Source of the DNA: Dermanyssus gallinae
Lineage: Eukaryota; Arthropoda; Arachnida; Mesostigmata; Dermanyssidae
NCBI GenBank assembly: GCA_003439945.1
Contig: QVRM01005422.1
Span: forward strand, 1-64,000
Reading direction: 5' to 3'
DNA: 64,000 nt
The translations under genes and the position numbers were made by a program. A model generated the notes under the pieces. That model worked only from the letters and a program-made list of their open reading frames with translations, searched no databases and had not been told where the DNA came from. Shown here piece by piece: positions 35,181-45,989 of the stretch; the stretch's first letter is position 1; every line of letters starts with the position of its first letter.

Positions 35181-36130
35181 TAACGACGTCTGGGCTGTCC
35201 TGTGATCTTGAACTGTCGATTTCTGCTTATGTCCTGTAACGCGGCCATAATGATTTGGTTGAGGGTCTCCGCGGGCACTACTGGTCGGCCCTCGGCGATT
35301 CGTTGAGTACGCTGGCCTTTGCGAGAATTTGCTTTGTCTTGCTGGCAGTCCTAGTCTTAGCTCTTTTCCTGGTACCGTGCAATTCTGACGTGCCTCCCCT
35401 TCTGCCGAGCGGTTTGGCTGTCCGGGCGTTGGAGGGCCCGCTGCGCTCGTTAGGTGCTGCTGCCAAAGTACAACTCGCGCTCCGGAACCGCCTTGATGTT
35501 CGGGTTGCCTGGCATGTCCGGGCCTGTCTTGTTCGGCATGGGCGGCTGACGGATCTTGACTCCTAAAAAAGATGATGCGCGACGAGCGATCGTTTTCGAA
35601 CACGCTTCTGCAGAGTCCTGAGCAGCCGTATACGAGTATAAACCTCTGTGAACCATGGCGCCGTGCGAGTGAGTCACGTTAATTATGTCGATACTCTACT
35701 CATGACAGCGAGTGATCAAAGCTTCATTTGCTTCACGACACTCTTTCTGGAATTCTGGTATTGTTAGCACAGAAATTGAACAGTCCGGGCGACTGTCCCT
35801 CATCTTGGCAGCGAAACCCATGGTTCTGGAGAGAAACTTGTCCTTCTTGAACTCCATACATTCATTGTAACCAGCGTGCAGTATCACGTGAATGGGTTGA
35901 CTAGTATCCTCAACAAACTTCTCGGCTACTTGAAATACACGTTCTACGTTTCCGCCTGACACAGCTTGCAAAGCCGCTGAGCACTTGGGCAGAGAGGCGA
36001 CGATTCTTTTTCTCAGTTAATGCACCAGCTTGTCGCCAACTATTAACACCGTCTTCGCAAGAGCAGTGCTTTCTCTATCTCGCTGGGCTCCTGCCGCTTC
36101 GACATTCGTGTCCTAAGACGGTACCCAAGC
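35181..36130 (-). pseudogene. LINE L-B ORF1 with SGNH-esterase-like domain
   Basis: The frame at 35971-35696 encodes AVSGGNVERVF, HVILHAGYNEC (block III, equivalent to GxND of SGNH hydrolases) and VLTIPEFQ. Just upstream, at about 36040-36030, TVLIVGDKLVH occupies block I, where GDS is expected, followed by a stop codon. So the nucleophile Ser is Lys and the frame is broken. Downstream, 35603-35133 is Pro/Arg/Gln-rich and disordered, and leads into the endonuclease. Esterase domains are known in ORF1 proteins of some CR1-related LINEs. I therefore read this as ORF1 rather than a host gene. Confidence 0.6.
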
Positions 36131-36159
36131 ATTCTGACTCTTAGCGTTCAACTGAATGA

Positions 36160-36209
<50 letters not shown>

Positions 36210-36230
36210 CATGTATATATATATATATTT
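36160..36230. repeat. (TA)n microsatellite
   Basis: TA repeat with few interruptions, ending in a T-run and TAA repeats at the 3' end of the neighbouring minus-strand LINE. Confidence 0.9.
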
Positions 36231-36239
36231 TTTTTAATA

Positions 36240-38335
36240 ATAATAATTTATTATTTATTCAATTTCAAATCATTCACGGTCGGACCATGACATTTGGGTC
36301 CCTGCGAACGTGTGCACCATTACGGGGGGTCCAGTGTAGGGACCAGCCATTTCTGAAGGGTTCCTCGAACCGAGGCCGTATTGCCCCGTTGCACCTCCAG
36401 CGGCAGACGCTGTCTGAGGAAATCACTCGCTCGCTTATTTCCGCTGGCTAGATAAGCCGCTTCCCTACCTTCTGTAGCAAACTGCGAGTAGACGAACCCG
36501 GCCCGCCAAGGGTCTTCAAGGCAAGTGGGTGAAACTCGTACGGGTAACCGATGTTCTAGTACTTTCTAACCTTGCCTGCCTCGGCGAGAGCCGGTGCATG
36601 ACCAGCCTGAGCCGCGCCAGCACTGACCATTGAACGGGCTAATGAGTCAGTAACTGTTGCGTCCCAAACCAGCATGCATCCGCGCTTGAACGGAGTTAAG
36701 GTCAAACCGTCAGGTTTTTTCCCGCCCTCTCTGTCTAGTCGGACGGGCTCCAGGACGCACGGTAGACCACTGGATCGTAGAGCTCTGCTAAAGGTTTTGT
36801 TCAAGGCTTGGTGTCTTGCTTGCCTACCTGCGCTGACAATACAAAACAGCCCGTGGCATCCATCTGGCTGGACGACGTCTCCGCAGACGCAGGCATGAGT
36901 GTACATAAGGTCTGTTCCTAAACAAAGTCCGACCGCGATCCTTACCGACTCGTCATCTAACAGGGTCCCGATCTGAGCACAGGGTATGGCGTGGAGCCAT
37001 ACCCTGCGCCCGCCCCCTTGAAGGAGACGGCGCGCAGCCTGGCCTTATCGGCGTCCGTGGAACATTTCGCAATGAGGTTTTCGACTCTTTGTTCATAAAG
37101 AATTGCTGTCCATTCTCTATGGTGTCCAGCCTCGACGGGCTCGTGGCCGCACAGGGCAACTGCTCTGCGGTGGCTTGTCTCCAATCGGGCTTCTAAGTCC
37201 GTGAGAGCAACAGAATCCAGGAGGGTTCTTGCCTGTTGCATAGACGTATGGCGGAAAGCTGCCAGAGCTGTCTCCTATAAGACAGTCGCATCAGGTGACA
37301 CTAGGCCAGCCCAAATAACGGGGAGTAGAGCTTGTTGGCGCGCGCAAGCGAATAGGCTGAGGTTTAGCAACGCCTCTAATGTAGACATCGCGCGGTCGTT
37401 GAGTCGTTCAAGAATTCCTGAAGCTCGCGAACAGTCTGCCCCTTGAAACAAGTGGTTGAGACGAAGGGCCGAAAATGATGATCCCAGAAGAAAAAGGCCT
37501 CGGTAAGAACCTACCAAGTGAATGCGTGACATTGCATTTTCTAGCTTGACCAGCCACCTCTCGAGGACATCCGGAACTCCTTGCGGGAATAGGGGGACGC
37601 CTAGCAACTCTAAATTCATGCCGACGGTCTTGCACTCTGGGAGAGCCTCTAGCACTTCGGAATCAGCAGCACCTCCTACAGCATGAACCTCACATTTTGC
37701 AGGGTTTAGGGCCAGGCCAGTCCGCTCGGCAAATTCAATGACTCGGCGGATGGCCCTCATTACCGCATCGGGGGCGCCACCCAGAACACCGTCGTCCAAG
37801 CAGGAAAGCTCCTTATAAGCTAGTTCCACCTGGTGGAACATACTCGAGACATAGGCTTTTACCGCACTCGATAAGTGGTCCCTCCGAATACTGTTAAAGG
37901 CGTTTCTGAAGTCAAGCTTGACTACAAGGGTAGCTTCAGAGCGTAACTCCAGGAAGGACCGAGTCGAGTGCACTGCGGTTTCGCATCCTCAAGGTGTCGC
38001 AAACCCAAGCTGATGGACACCAAGCGCATGCGAGATGTCTGCCTTGTTCTCTAAGATGCCAATCTTTGCCGCCAGCCTCCAAATTGCAGATGAACATGCG
38101 ATGGGCCTTACGCTGCCATCTTTCTTCTTGAGGGCGAAAAGTCTGGCACCAAAGATGAGCGGTCGCCATTCGGAGAGCGGCGAACCCCAGCGAAGGAGAT
38201 CCACTTAACGATCTCCTGTTTCACTTGCCTCGATTGGCTCATCAGATAAGTAACACAGTTCATGAGTTCGTTATCCAGCGGCAGTTTGTCGAGAGCATCC
38301 ATGAATTGCACACTGTCCATCTCAGCGGTGGGCAA
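36240..38335 (-). pseudogene. LINE L-C: RT with CCHC and PD..D nuclease-like C-terminus
   Basis: 38204-37989 carries FGARLFALKKKDGSVRPIA and WRLAAKIG. 37973-37275 carries VVKLDFRNAFNSIRRDHL (motif A), then CLDDGVLGGAPDAVMRAI and LALNPAKCEVHAVGG, with LELLGVPLF further on. After frameshifts, 37241-36957 holds a helical segment. 36906-36556 holds CVCGDVV...CHGLFC...RHQALN (a CCHC-like knuckle and RH..LN), followed by KKPDGLTLTPFKRG and MLVWDATVTDSLA. KPD...D matches the arrangement in restriction-like endonucleases of R2-type LINEs (inference). A region carrying the YADD-like Asp pair is not clearly preserved; LDDG may occupy the place. Confidence 0.75.
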
Positions 38336-38718
38336 TAAGCATATTCGGCAGTACCAGACTGCGTCAGCTTCAGCTGATGGCTCGCTTTCATCCGCGGCTT
38401 GCAGGCACTGTGAAATGTTTGTGCACAGCCACTACAGTGCAATCGAACAGCTGCCAGTGAGTGTTTACATCTTGAGCAGATGTTTTCGACTCCCATTCTG
38501 TTCAAGCGCTTGTTGTGGTTGGACACCGCACTGCTGTCTGGACTACTGTCGCTTCGTTCAGTGAGAGTGCGTTTCCGTCGATTAGCGCTATGGCACGGAG
38601 TTACCATTACCGGCACGGCCAAATTTACTACAGACTGGCTAGGCTGATCTCCGTTGTTGGTAGGAGCACCACCAACAACGCTCGGGGGGCACGCGGGCTC
38701 ACCACTACCTACGGGCAT
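38260..38718 (-). pseudogene. PHD-like zinc-finger ORF at the 5' end of the L-C LINE
   Basis: A 152-codon frame with a basic Ser-rich N-terminus (ANRRKRTLTERSDSSPDSS) and a Cys/His cluster: CSRCKHSLAAVRLHCSGC followed by FHSACK, spaced like a PHD or related cross-brace finger. It overlaps the start of the RT frames in another register. Such fingers occur in the N-terminal proteins of several LINE clades. A host gene is less likely, because it is fused to LINE sequence on the same strand. Confidence 0.55.
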
Positions 38719-38984
38719 TCGGCAAACTGTCGTATGATCTCAAATCAGGAGATCTAGCAAAACACTGTAATCGCTGTCTTAACTGGTCTAACAAAATGAA
38801 TTCGTGCTTGATTTCGCAAAAATCCACAAATATAACTTGCTTTCACTGTGGCTACGGGTACACTGGGTAGTACGTAACACTTTATCACTGTCCTCGGTCA
38901 CTTTTGAGCGATTATACTCTGTAAAGTTGAAGTTCTTTCGCGTAGCGCACAATTTCCCTTACTATCAGCTGCCTATAGAAGACG

Positions 38985-40055
38985 ACGCAAAAAAAAACTG
39001 CATCACAAACCAGGTAGTGTTTGTCACATGCAGGACCAGACCAAAGGAGCATGGGATTGAAAACGTTCAAACCACCGACCTCCCGTCTGGCCTGTTCGAC
39101 TTTAGCTTCCCATTCCGAAATAAAACATTCGTACGCGGCATCTTTAAACTTAGTCGGATTGTTTCAGTAACCGGCGGACAGCCTGACATAAGATACACAA
39201 AGCGGCTCCTTGCTTGAATTGAAAGCAAAGCACTTGCTTTATATATAATGAGAAACCCCTCTTAACCTGGTTAAAATTCGCCAGCGTGAGGTGGCTTCAC
39301 GCCCTGTTAAGATCATACATCAGCCCCGGAACAATCCTAAGAATGAAGAGTCTTACTGCTGAGAAAACGGACAGTCTGCGGACATTTCCTAATTCCCCGT
39401 AAAGAGAGACAAGTGTCTTTTCGTACTGTTTCGTTTATCTGCGCTGTGAACGTCGTTCCTGTATAATGAACTAGAAGGCCAAGATACTGGAAAGAGTTAA
39501 CAAACTCAAATGGTTGGCCGCAGCAACGTATAACGTCTCTAGCAGCCAATCGACCTCCACTTCTGACTTTCATAGCTTTGGTCTTCCTGGTGTGTATTTC
39601 AAGTCGTTTTGATACAAGTAACGCCTCTATCATAGAGGTAATGCGCTTGATGGCACCTAGGTCGCGATGAGCGACCACGATATCATCTGCATACATCACC
39701 ACCACGGCTTCTTGGTACTCCTGTCGGACGTAACCGACGAGGTCAGCAAGGAGAAATGTAAACGAGACGCAGCTCAGCGGGTCTCCTTGCGGAGTTCCCA
39801 CATTTTGCCTTTTCTCCAGTACACCCTGCTCACCGTCTACCAACAAGGTGTCCTCCTCAAAGAAACTTGCTATTACACTCAGGAGAGAGCCACCAACTAC
39901 TGCTCGTTGGAATGCTTCAACTAGCAGATAGCGACCACTGCAATGTCAACCAACTTAAACAGGTCATCGCTTGCAAGATCCATTGCCCCCTTAAGTCCCT
40001 CACAATTCCAGAGAAACACTCGTAGAGGTATGTTTGCCACTAAAAGTGAATATCT
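38985..40055 (-). pseudogene. LINE L-A copy with internal deletion
   Basis: 40050-39950 encodes the start of the endonuclease (RVFLWNCEGLKGAMDLASDD). The sequence then jumps to the middle of the RT: 39846-39337 has GTPQGDPLSCVSF (motif B), MYADDIVVAHRDLGAI (intact YADD) and FVNSFQYLGLLVHYTG. 39230-38990 retains the thumb and the beginning of the C-terminal module in broken frames. So most of the endonuclease and the RT palm motif A are deleted, and the 3' end is truncated. Its closest relative is the copy at 42089-43505. Confidence 0.75.
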
Positions 40056-40057
40056 GT

Positions 40058-40165
40058 TGTAGCGGCGGTGGCTTAGGCGGATAACGCACCGTTCTAACGG
40101 GGCGTTGCCATGGCAACCACAGTTAGCAAAAGATCGCTAGTTCGAGCCCTGGCCGTGCTGGTAGA
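40058..40165 (+). repeat. tRNA-like SINE
   Basis: 'gtggcttaggcggataacgc' is a good A box context and 'gctagttcgagccctggccg' a good B box (GTTCGAGCC), about 60 bp apart, in plus orientation. The insert between them is longer than in a true tRNA and does not fold as one. Confidence 0.55.
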
Positions 40166-41116
<951 letters not shown>

Positions 41117-41174
41117 TGCTAGGGAGAGGCAGTAACAGGATATGGTTTTGGTGTGCGGCAAATGGCCTATATAG

Positions 41175-41364
41175 GAGCACATATGTTTGGCCAGCTCGCT
41201 TGGCAATGAGACGATCAAGACACTGCGTGGAATGGCGAATGTAAATGGTTCGAATGATATAACAGTCGCTCTCGCCAACGTTGGACCTCTTCTGGTTGTC
41301 ATGGACTCTTCGCCAGACTCTTTCAAATTCTACTCGGATGGAATTTACGATGACCTTGCTTGCA
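41175..41364 (+). CDS. C1A papain-family protein, penultimate exon
   Basis: The exon starts after TATATAG (acceptor AG 41173-41174) in phase 0 and ends at TGCA|GTATGT (donor 41365) in phase 1. It encodes EHICLASSLGNETIK, a short variable loop, then VALANVGPLLVVMDSSPDSF and KFYSDGIYDDLAC. These match the 'AL...GP..VAIDA...SF.FYS.GIY....C' region of 26/29-kDa-type C1A proteases. No stop or frameshift is present. It sits about 33 kb from the previous exon. Confidence 0.85.
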
Positions 41365-41734
41365 GTATGTAGCGACAAAAGTTGTATTCCTAATTAGCTA
41401 AGCAGAATTATCTGCCGCAAAAATTAGCGCGTTTGAGACACACTGTACAGGACCTAGGGATGAAGGACACTCTTTCCTAAATGATGTTATTAAGTTATTC
41501 ATTCAATTTTATTTGTAGATACGTATGCAGCTAGAAGTGTAGTCATTTTTATTTGTGGTCTAACACAGACGCTAATTTGTTAGGCTCATAGTCATGTCTG
41601 TAGACATTGCTAAGGGCCTAACAAAGATGAGAGTTTGTGAGAATGATTAAGTCAAGTTAGCCGCTCACTATATTGTAGTACACTGGTATATGAACTTTTT
41701 TTAGCATAAATACTTGTTAAGGGCCAATCGATAG

Positions 41735-42022
41735 TGTAGTGTCCACCACCCCCGTGACTGGCCTTCGATCGTTACAAGTTCGTCATTCTCTCGTTCAAGC
41801 AACACACGTCCTCTGCCTGGCTCGCATCAACGACTACTTACTCATTTATTCGCGTGCCTCCTTAAATACTAACGGATTGCCCGCCCATTCAGTGACTTCC
41901 TGCGTCTTCGCTAGTAGGGTGGCGGCATCTTCTATTTGGCGCCATGTATTTAGTGTGCTTCGGCATTGCCGCCAACCGACGCTGTCTATGCCCGCGCTGC
42001 TCAATGGACACTGCTATCCTAA
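41735..42022 (-). repeat. 3' LTR of the gag-only element
   Basis: Matches 44679-44961 over its length: the 'cgtgactggcc' block, 'caacacacgtcctctgcctggctcgc', 'cttcg/gcattgccgccaaccgacgctgtctatgcccgcgctg'. The TATA motif of the other LTR (TATATAAG) is mutated here (TATTTAAG). Confidence 0.88.
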
Positions 42023-42088
42023 ATGTTTCCCTCCTTCATAGGCTTGTTTTGAATTCTATCCTGTCTTTTCTCACGAACTCCCGTTAAT

Positions 42089-43505
42089 CATCATCATCTT
42101 TTTTATTTCACTCATATTGAGTATGCATATAACATAGATAATTATACAGATTATACAATTATGTAGTCAGCTGCTCGCGGCATGTTATTCGAGAGAGGCA
42201 GTGCAGCGATCTCTTCGCAAGGGCCAGGCAGGCAGACGCATGAAACTTCGTACACGCCTGAGAGCACAGTCGACAGATGCACTCCGTGTATTCCTCGTGG
42301 AGGCTCGTATTCGAACAGACCAGGTGATGATAGCCATGAACTATGTATCTGGTGTAGACATGGCGATTGTCACATGCAAACCCAGACCAGGGGTGAGAGG
42401 CACTGAAAATATCCAGGTCTCCAGCCTCTCGTCGGGCTTGTTCAACTTTATTTTCCCATTCTAAGATAAAGCTCTCGAATGGTACTGTACGCGGCGTCTT
42501 CAATCTCAATCTAATTATCCCAACAACCGGTGCACAGCCAGACATAAGGTACACAAAGCGGCTCCTTGCCCGCATTGACAGGCAAAGTACCCGCTTCATG
42601 TACATTGTGAAACGCCTTTCAAGGAAACCAAAGTTTGCCCGAGTGAGGTGATCCCATATTCTGTCAGGACCATACATGACCGTTGGAACAATCATGAGGT
42701 AGAAAAATGCCACTGCCGTCGGGACCGACAGTCGCCGAACGTCGCCTACCTCTCCATAAAGAGAGATTAGAGCTGTGCGCACTGTTTTGACGATGTGAGC
42801 AGTGAAGGTCGTCCCAGTATAATGAAGCCGAAGCCCCGGATACCGGAAAGAGTCGAATTCCAAGAATTGGCCGCCGCAACGTATAACGTCTTTAGCAGCC
42901 AATCGACCTCCTCTTCTGAACTTCATAGCCTTGGTCTTCATGGCGTTTATCTCGAGCCCCCTTGAGACAAGGAACACCTCCGCCAGAGAAGTGATGCGCT
43001 TGATGGCACCCAGGTCCTGATAGGCGACCACTATGTCATCTGCGTACATCACAACTGTGGCCTTCTGGAACTCCCGTCGAATATGATCGACAAAATCGGC
43101 AAGCAGTAGAGTGAAGGAGACGCAGCTCAATGGGTCGCCTTGCGGGGCTCCCACATTTTGCCTTACCTGCAACACTTCCTGCTCACCTTGCACCAGTAAG
43201 GTGTCCTCATCAAAGAAGCTCGAAATCACGCTCAGAAGAGAGCCACCAACCCCTGCGTTTTGGAATGACTTCATCAGGAGATCTCGAGGTGCTTTGTCGA
43301 AAGCTTTAACGCAGTCTATAAAGACTGCATACAAATGGCCTCCGGGTTTAGCCACAGCTCGCTCTATCTCTGACTGAACCACATGGATTGCATCACGCGT
43401 TCCTCGATTTCTTCGAAAGCCGAATTGCTCCGGTGGAAGGGTCTGATCGACGACGTACTCGACCCGTTTTATAACCAATTTACAGGAGATCTTCATTCGA
43501 TTCTT
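42089..43505 (-). mobile_element. 5'-truncated LINE L-A inserted in the LTR element
   Basis: Flanked by a perfect 15-bp target duplication, CGAACTCCCGTTAAT (42074-42088 and 43506-43520). The 3' end is at the left, with an A-run and GATGATG tail on the minus strand. It is 5'-truncated within the RT, as is usual for target-primed reverse transcription. It is the youngest-looking LINE in the window because its frame is open throughout. Confidence 0.9.
42159..43496 (-). CDS. LINE L-A reverse transcriptase, intact frame (445 codons)
   Basis: The frame contains LPPEQFGFRRNRGTRDAI, motif A YAVFIDCVKAFDKAPRD, motif B VGAPQGDPLSCVSF, motif C VMYADDIVVAYQDLGAI (YADD intact), the KAMKFRRGGRL block and the thumb (SRFVYLMSGCAPVVGIIR). 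The C-terminal Cys/His module YIVHGYHHLVC...CICRLCSQACTKFHASAC follows. It lacks endonuclease and ORF1 because of 5' truncation. All RT catalytic Asp are present. The methionine start is fortuitous. This copy is the best reference for the broken copies at 4331-5330, 38985-40055 and 59750-61260. Confidence 0.85.
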   Translation of the reverse strand: MKISCKLVIKRVEYVVDQTLPPEQFGFRRNRGTRDAIHVVQSEIERAVAKPGGHLYAVFIDCVKAFDKAPRDLLMKSFQNAGVGGSLLSVISSFFDEDTLLVQGEQEVLQVRQNVGAPQGDPLSCVSFTLLLADFVDHIRREFQKATVVMYADDIVVAYQDLGAIKRITSLAEVFLVSRGLEINAMKTKAMKFRRGGRLAAKDVIRCGGQFLEFDSFRYPGLRLHYTGTTFTAHIVKTVRTALISLYGEVGDVRRLSVPTAVAFFYLMIVPTVMYGPDRIWDHLTRANFGFLERRFTMYMKRVLCLSMRARSRFVYLMSGCAPVVGIIRLRLKTPRTVPFESFILEWENKVEQARREAGDLDIFSASHPWSGFACDNRHVYTRYIVHGYHHLVCSNTSLHEEYTECICRLCSQACTKFHASACLALAKRSLHCLSRITCREQLTT

Positions 43506-43539
43506 CGAACTCCCGTTAATGCTTGCGCGTAAAGGCTTG

Positions 43540-44655
43540 ATGCGCGTTTAACTTGCCGTGGACGTTCTTCACAGCGGTCCGCAGTCGTCTTCATGTCCTC
43601 CATGTGGCGTACCCGGGGGCGGCTGGCCTCTGTATACTGACCCAGTCGCCGGGCACGACCGCACAAACCTAGTTCCGACTGCCGCTATTCCTTCGTCTGC
43701 GTACTCCTTCGGTTTGTCCACCCTTCAGGCATTCGCCGTTGGTTCCACGATCCCAGCGTTGTTGCTCCTTCACGCCAATCGCCTGCACATTCTGCCGCGT
43801 TCCTACACTTCCGGCCGATATGGCCAAACTTGCCACACTTTCGATTCCTTACTTGTTTTGCCGGGCACATTTCGGCCCCGTTCTCGTGACTTGTCCATCT
43901 ATGCGCCTGGCATCCACCCCCTCCGTGTTCTCGTCCTGCCGCCGGCCTTTGTCCGTTTCGTTCCGCCGCCTCCTGCACCTCGTTCATCAACCTGCGTCGT
44001 CCTGCATCTAACATGGCTTCCGTAACGTACCTCTTCACGCGTAGCGCGGCCGTAGAGGCCTGTTCGACTGTTTTGTACTCGTGGCTTTTCCATTTGTACA
44101 CTTGGCATCCACGCGCTCCGTGTTCTCGCCCTGCCGCCGGCCTTTGTCCGCTTCTTTCCGCCAGCCCTTCAGCTTACCGATTCTCGTCACATACTCGTAC
44201 CGTCCTGCGATCGGCCTGGTTTCCGTGACGCACCCCTTTACGTGTAGCGCGGCCGTCACGGCGTGCTCGACTAGCAAGGCCTCCTAGAACTGGAGATTTC
44301 CTCTCACCTGTGGCATTGTTGCTCCAGAATGGACTGGCTCCTAACACCAGGCCCCAAGCGTCGAACTTGCACCCCACCACCAGTCCCCATAGTTGCTCTA
44401 GGTACTCACCGTTGTCGTCACCGGGAACGGCTACCGACTTCGTCGTCGGCAACGGCTGCTCCCTTGTGTTCCTTGAACATCTTCGTAAGCTTTGTCACCA
44501 TCCTGACGTAATCACCTCGCTGTCTTCCTCTGGCTCCGTGCTTGGTGCCATTCCCTCCACGGTGTTGTTGGCTGAGCCATGGATGGCAGAAACGCAGGTA
44601 GGTTTGGCCGACCTATGGGCATTGTTGCACTGCCTCTTGCTTTCTTCCTGATCAT
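43540..44655 (-). pseudogene. gag of the LTR element, with CCHC knuckle and internal duplication
   Basis: The 3' part (44101-43685) contains a nucleic-acid-binding knuckle region: CPAKQVRNRKCGKFGHIGRKC, followed by a second C...C. Upstream on the same strand the coding DNA holds two similar ~190-bp units (about 43900-44090 and 44085-44280) sharing 'KTKAGGRTRT-RRGWMP'-like and 'RATREEV'-like peptides. The units lie in different frames with stops, so gag is broken. The capsid part near 44650-44450 is poorly recognisable. Confidence 0.6.
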
Positions 44656-44657
44656 TT

Positions 44658-44669
44658 CGGCTGCGCCAG
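44658..44669 (-). promoter_or_regulatory. primer-binding site of the LTR element
   Basis: Minus-strand ACTGGCGCAGCCG follows the 5' LTR after about 10 bases. The plus-strand relative has TGGCGCAGCCGACAGGAT at 58661. The sequence could pair with a serine-type tRNA 3' end; this tRNA assignment is inference. Confidence 0.65.
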
Positions 44670-44678
44670 TTCTAAGGT

Positions 44679-44961
44679 TCTAATGTTCACCACCTACGTG
44701 ACTGGCCGGCGACCGTTGCGAGTTCGTAATTCTTTCGCTCAAGCAACACACGTCCTCTGCCTGGCTCGCAGATTTATTCGCATTTATTTGCATGCCTCCT
44801 TATATACTCACAGATTGTCCGCCCATTTAGTGACTACCCGCGTATTCGCTAGTAGGGTGGCGGCATCTTGTATTTGGCGCCATGTAGCCAGCTTGCTTTA
44901 GCATTGCCGCCAACCGACGCTGTCTATGCCCGCGCTGCTTAACGGACACTGCTATCCTACA
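44679..44961 (-). repeat. 5' LTR of the gag-only element
   Basis: On the minus strand it starts TGTAGGATAGCAGTG and carries a TATATAAG promoter motif (44799-44806) and an AATAAA-like site near 44780. It ends near the PBS. Confidence 0.85.
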
Positions 44962-44966
44962 GATAG

Positions 44967-45449
44967 GCTCAAAGCGTTTTGAGTACGAGACCAATTAGGT
45001 GTGCAGCTTATGAGTTCTTCATTCAACCTTGACGCAATATTATATTATGAAGTGTTCCTGTGTTTACATGCACGTGATTATTAACTACCTAGTTTCGCGC
45101 GCAAATGTTTCAAATTTAGACATATATAGATATTGCAACCATATAATTAACAGTATAGCAGCAACGATGTGATTGTAATTGTTCTTAGTGCATGTCAACA
45201 AACCATGTGTTCTATATGGCAAATTCAGCATGGTTACTGCGGTCCATAATATTGGCTATTAGTACACACGAATTACAAAACGTGAAAATTAGGCGAGAAA
45301 ATTACAAGCACAACAAACCTTCTCAGACATAGCTTACAATGTTTACCATTAAGCTAAAGTCGTAACTTAAACTAGCAGTAAAAGCCGTCACCATACTTAA
45401 TCTCAGATCATGCTTACTAATCTTGCCTATTATTGGTGATGTCATGTAG
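44967..45449. other. end of intron 3
   Basis: AT-rich intronic DNA, nothing recognised. It ends with the acceptor ATGTAG at 45444-45449. Confidence 0.6.
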
Positions 45450-45643
45450 ACGATGGCTCTCATGAGAAGCTGGACCACTACGCACTACTCATCGGCTATG
45501 GAAGATCTGAAAGCGGTACTGATTACTGGATTATAAAGAACTCGTGGTCCACGTACTGGGGTGAGAACGGCTTTGCCAGAATCGCCATGGGTGATAATAT
45601 ATGCGGAATTTCCACGGCTGCTTCATTTTTTGTACTTGACTAA
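45450..45643 (+). CDS. C1A papain-family protein, terminal exon
   Basis: Phase 1 at the start completes an Asn codon with exon 3 (A|AC). The exon encodes NDGSHEKLDHYALLIGYG, with the catalytic His at 45476-45478, and TDYWIIKNSWSTYWGENGF, with the catalytic Asn at 45539-45541. It ends DNICGISTAASFFVLD with TAA at 45641-45643. 'KNSWSTYWG' rather than the usual KNSWG..WG, together with the GYG and DN.CG.AT endings, is characteristic of the 26/29-kDa protease branch. Both His and Asn are kept although the Cys position in exon 1 is Ser. Confidence 0.9.
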
Positions 45644-45974
45644 TGCAGTTGAGGCGGCGATGAACGATAACACTATAAATATGATCTGGTTAACTATACC
45701 ACTATAAATAATAACCTCATCATGTCTATTACTTAACAAAAACAATTACTACGTGCATGTATCAACACTTAACTAATTGGTAGGATGGAAGCGATGATAC
45801 TTTACACTTTGAATAATAATTGCCTACACAGGCGTGACTTACAAGCATAATCATCTTCCATATTCTCTCCGAGCTTAAAAAACACGCGCACTTACAACTA
45901 TGAGTTGCCGTTGCAGTTTCATTTTTAAACACGATCTGTGTCTGGCACGACTTTGTATTACCATAAGAACCAAC

Positions 45975-45980
45975 AATAAA
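45975..45980 (+). terminator. candidate polyadenylation signal of the protease gene
   Basis: AATAAA lies 332 bases after the stop codon, in AT-rich DNA that shows no other coding. It is the first canonical hexamer I noticed downstream. Confidence 0.45.
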
Positions 45981-45989
45981 ACACCATAA

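Larger units (their letters stand above)
41735..44961 (-). mobile_element. gag-only LTR retrotransposon with 5-bp TSD, interrupted by a LINE
   Basis: The two LTRs end in TGTAG...CTACA, and the element is flanked by the same five bases, GATAG (41730-41734 and 44962-44966). Orientation is minus: 5' LTR at right, PBS at about 44658-44669, gag, then 3' LTR at left. Without the LINE at 42089-43505 the internal region is only about 1.2 kb and carries gag but no protease, RT or integrase, so it is a non-autonomous derivative. A relative lies at 58485-59560 on the plus strand. Confidence 0.88.

Noticed and set aside
35690..35980. SGNH-like frame as a host esterase gene
   Set aside because: It is directly upstream of, and co-oriented with, a LINE endonuclease and RT, has no splice signals, and carries a stop and a lost nucleophile.
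38260..38718. PHD-finger frame as a host chromatin gene
   Set aside because: It runs into L-C LINE sequence on the same strand. LINE N-terminal proteins commonly carry such fingers.
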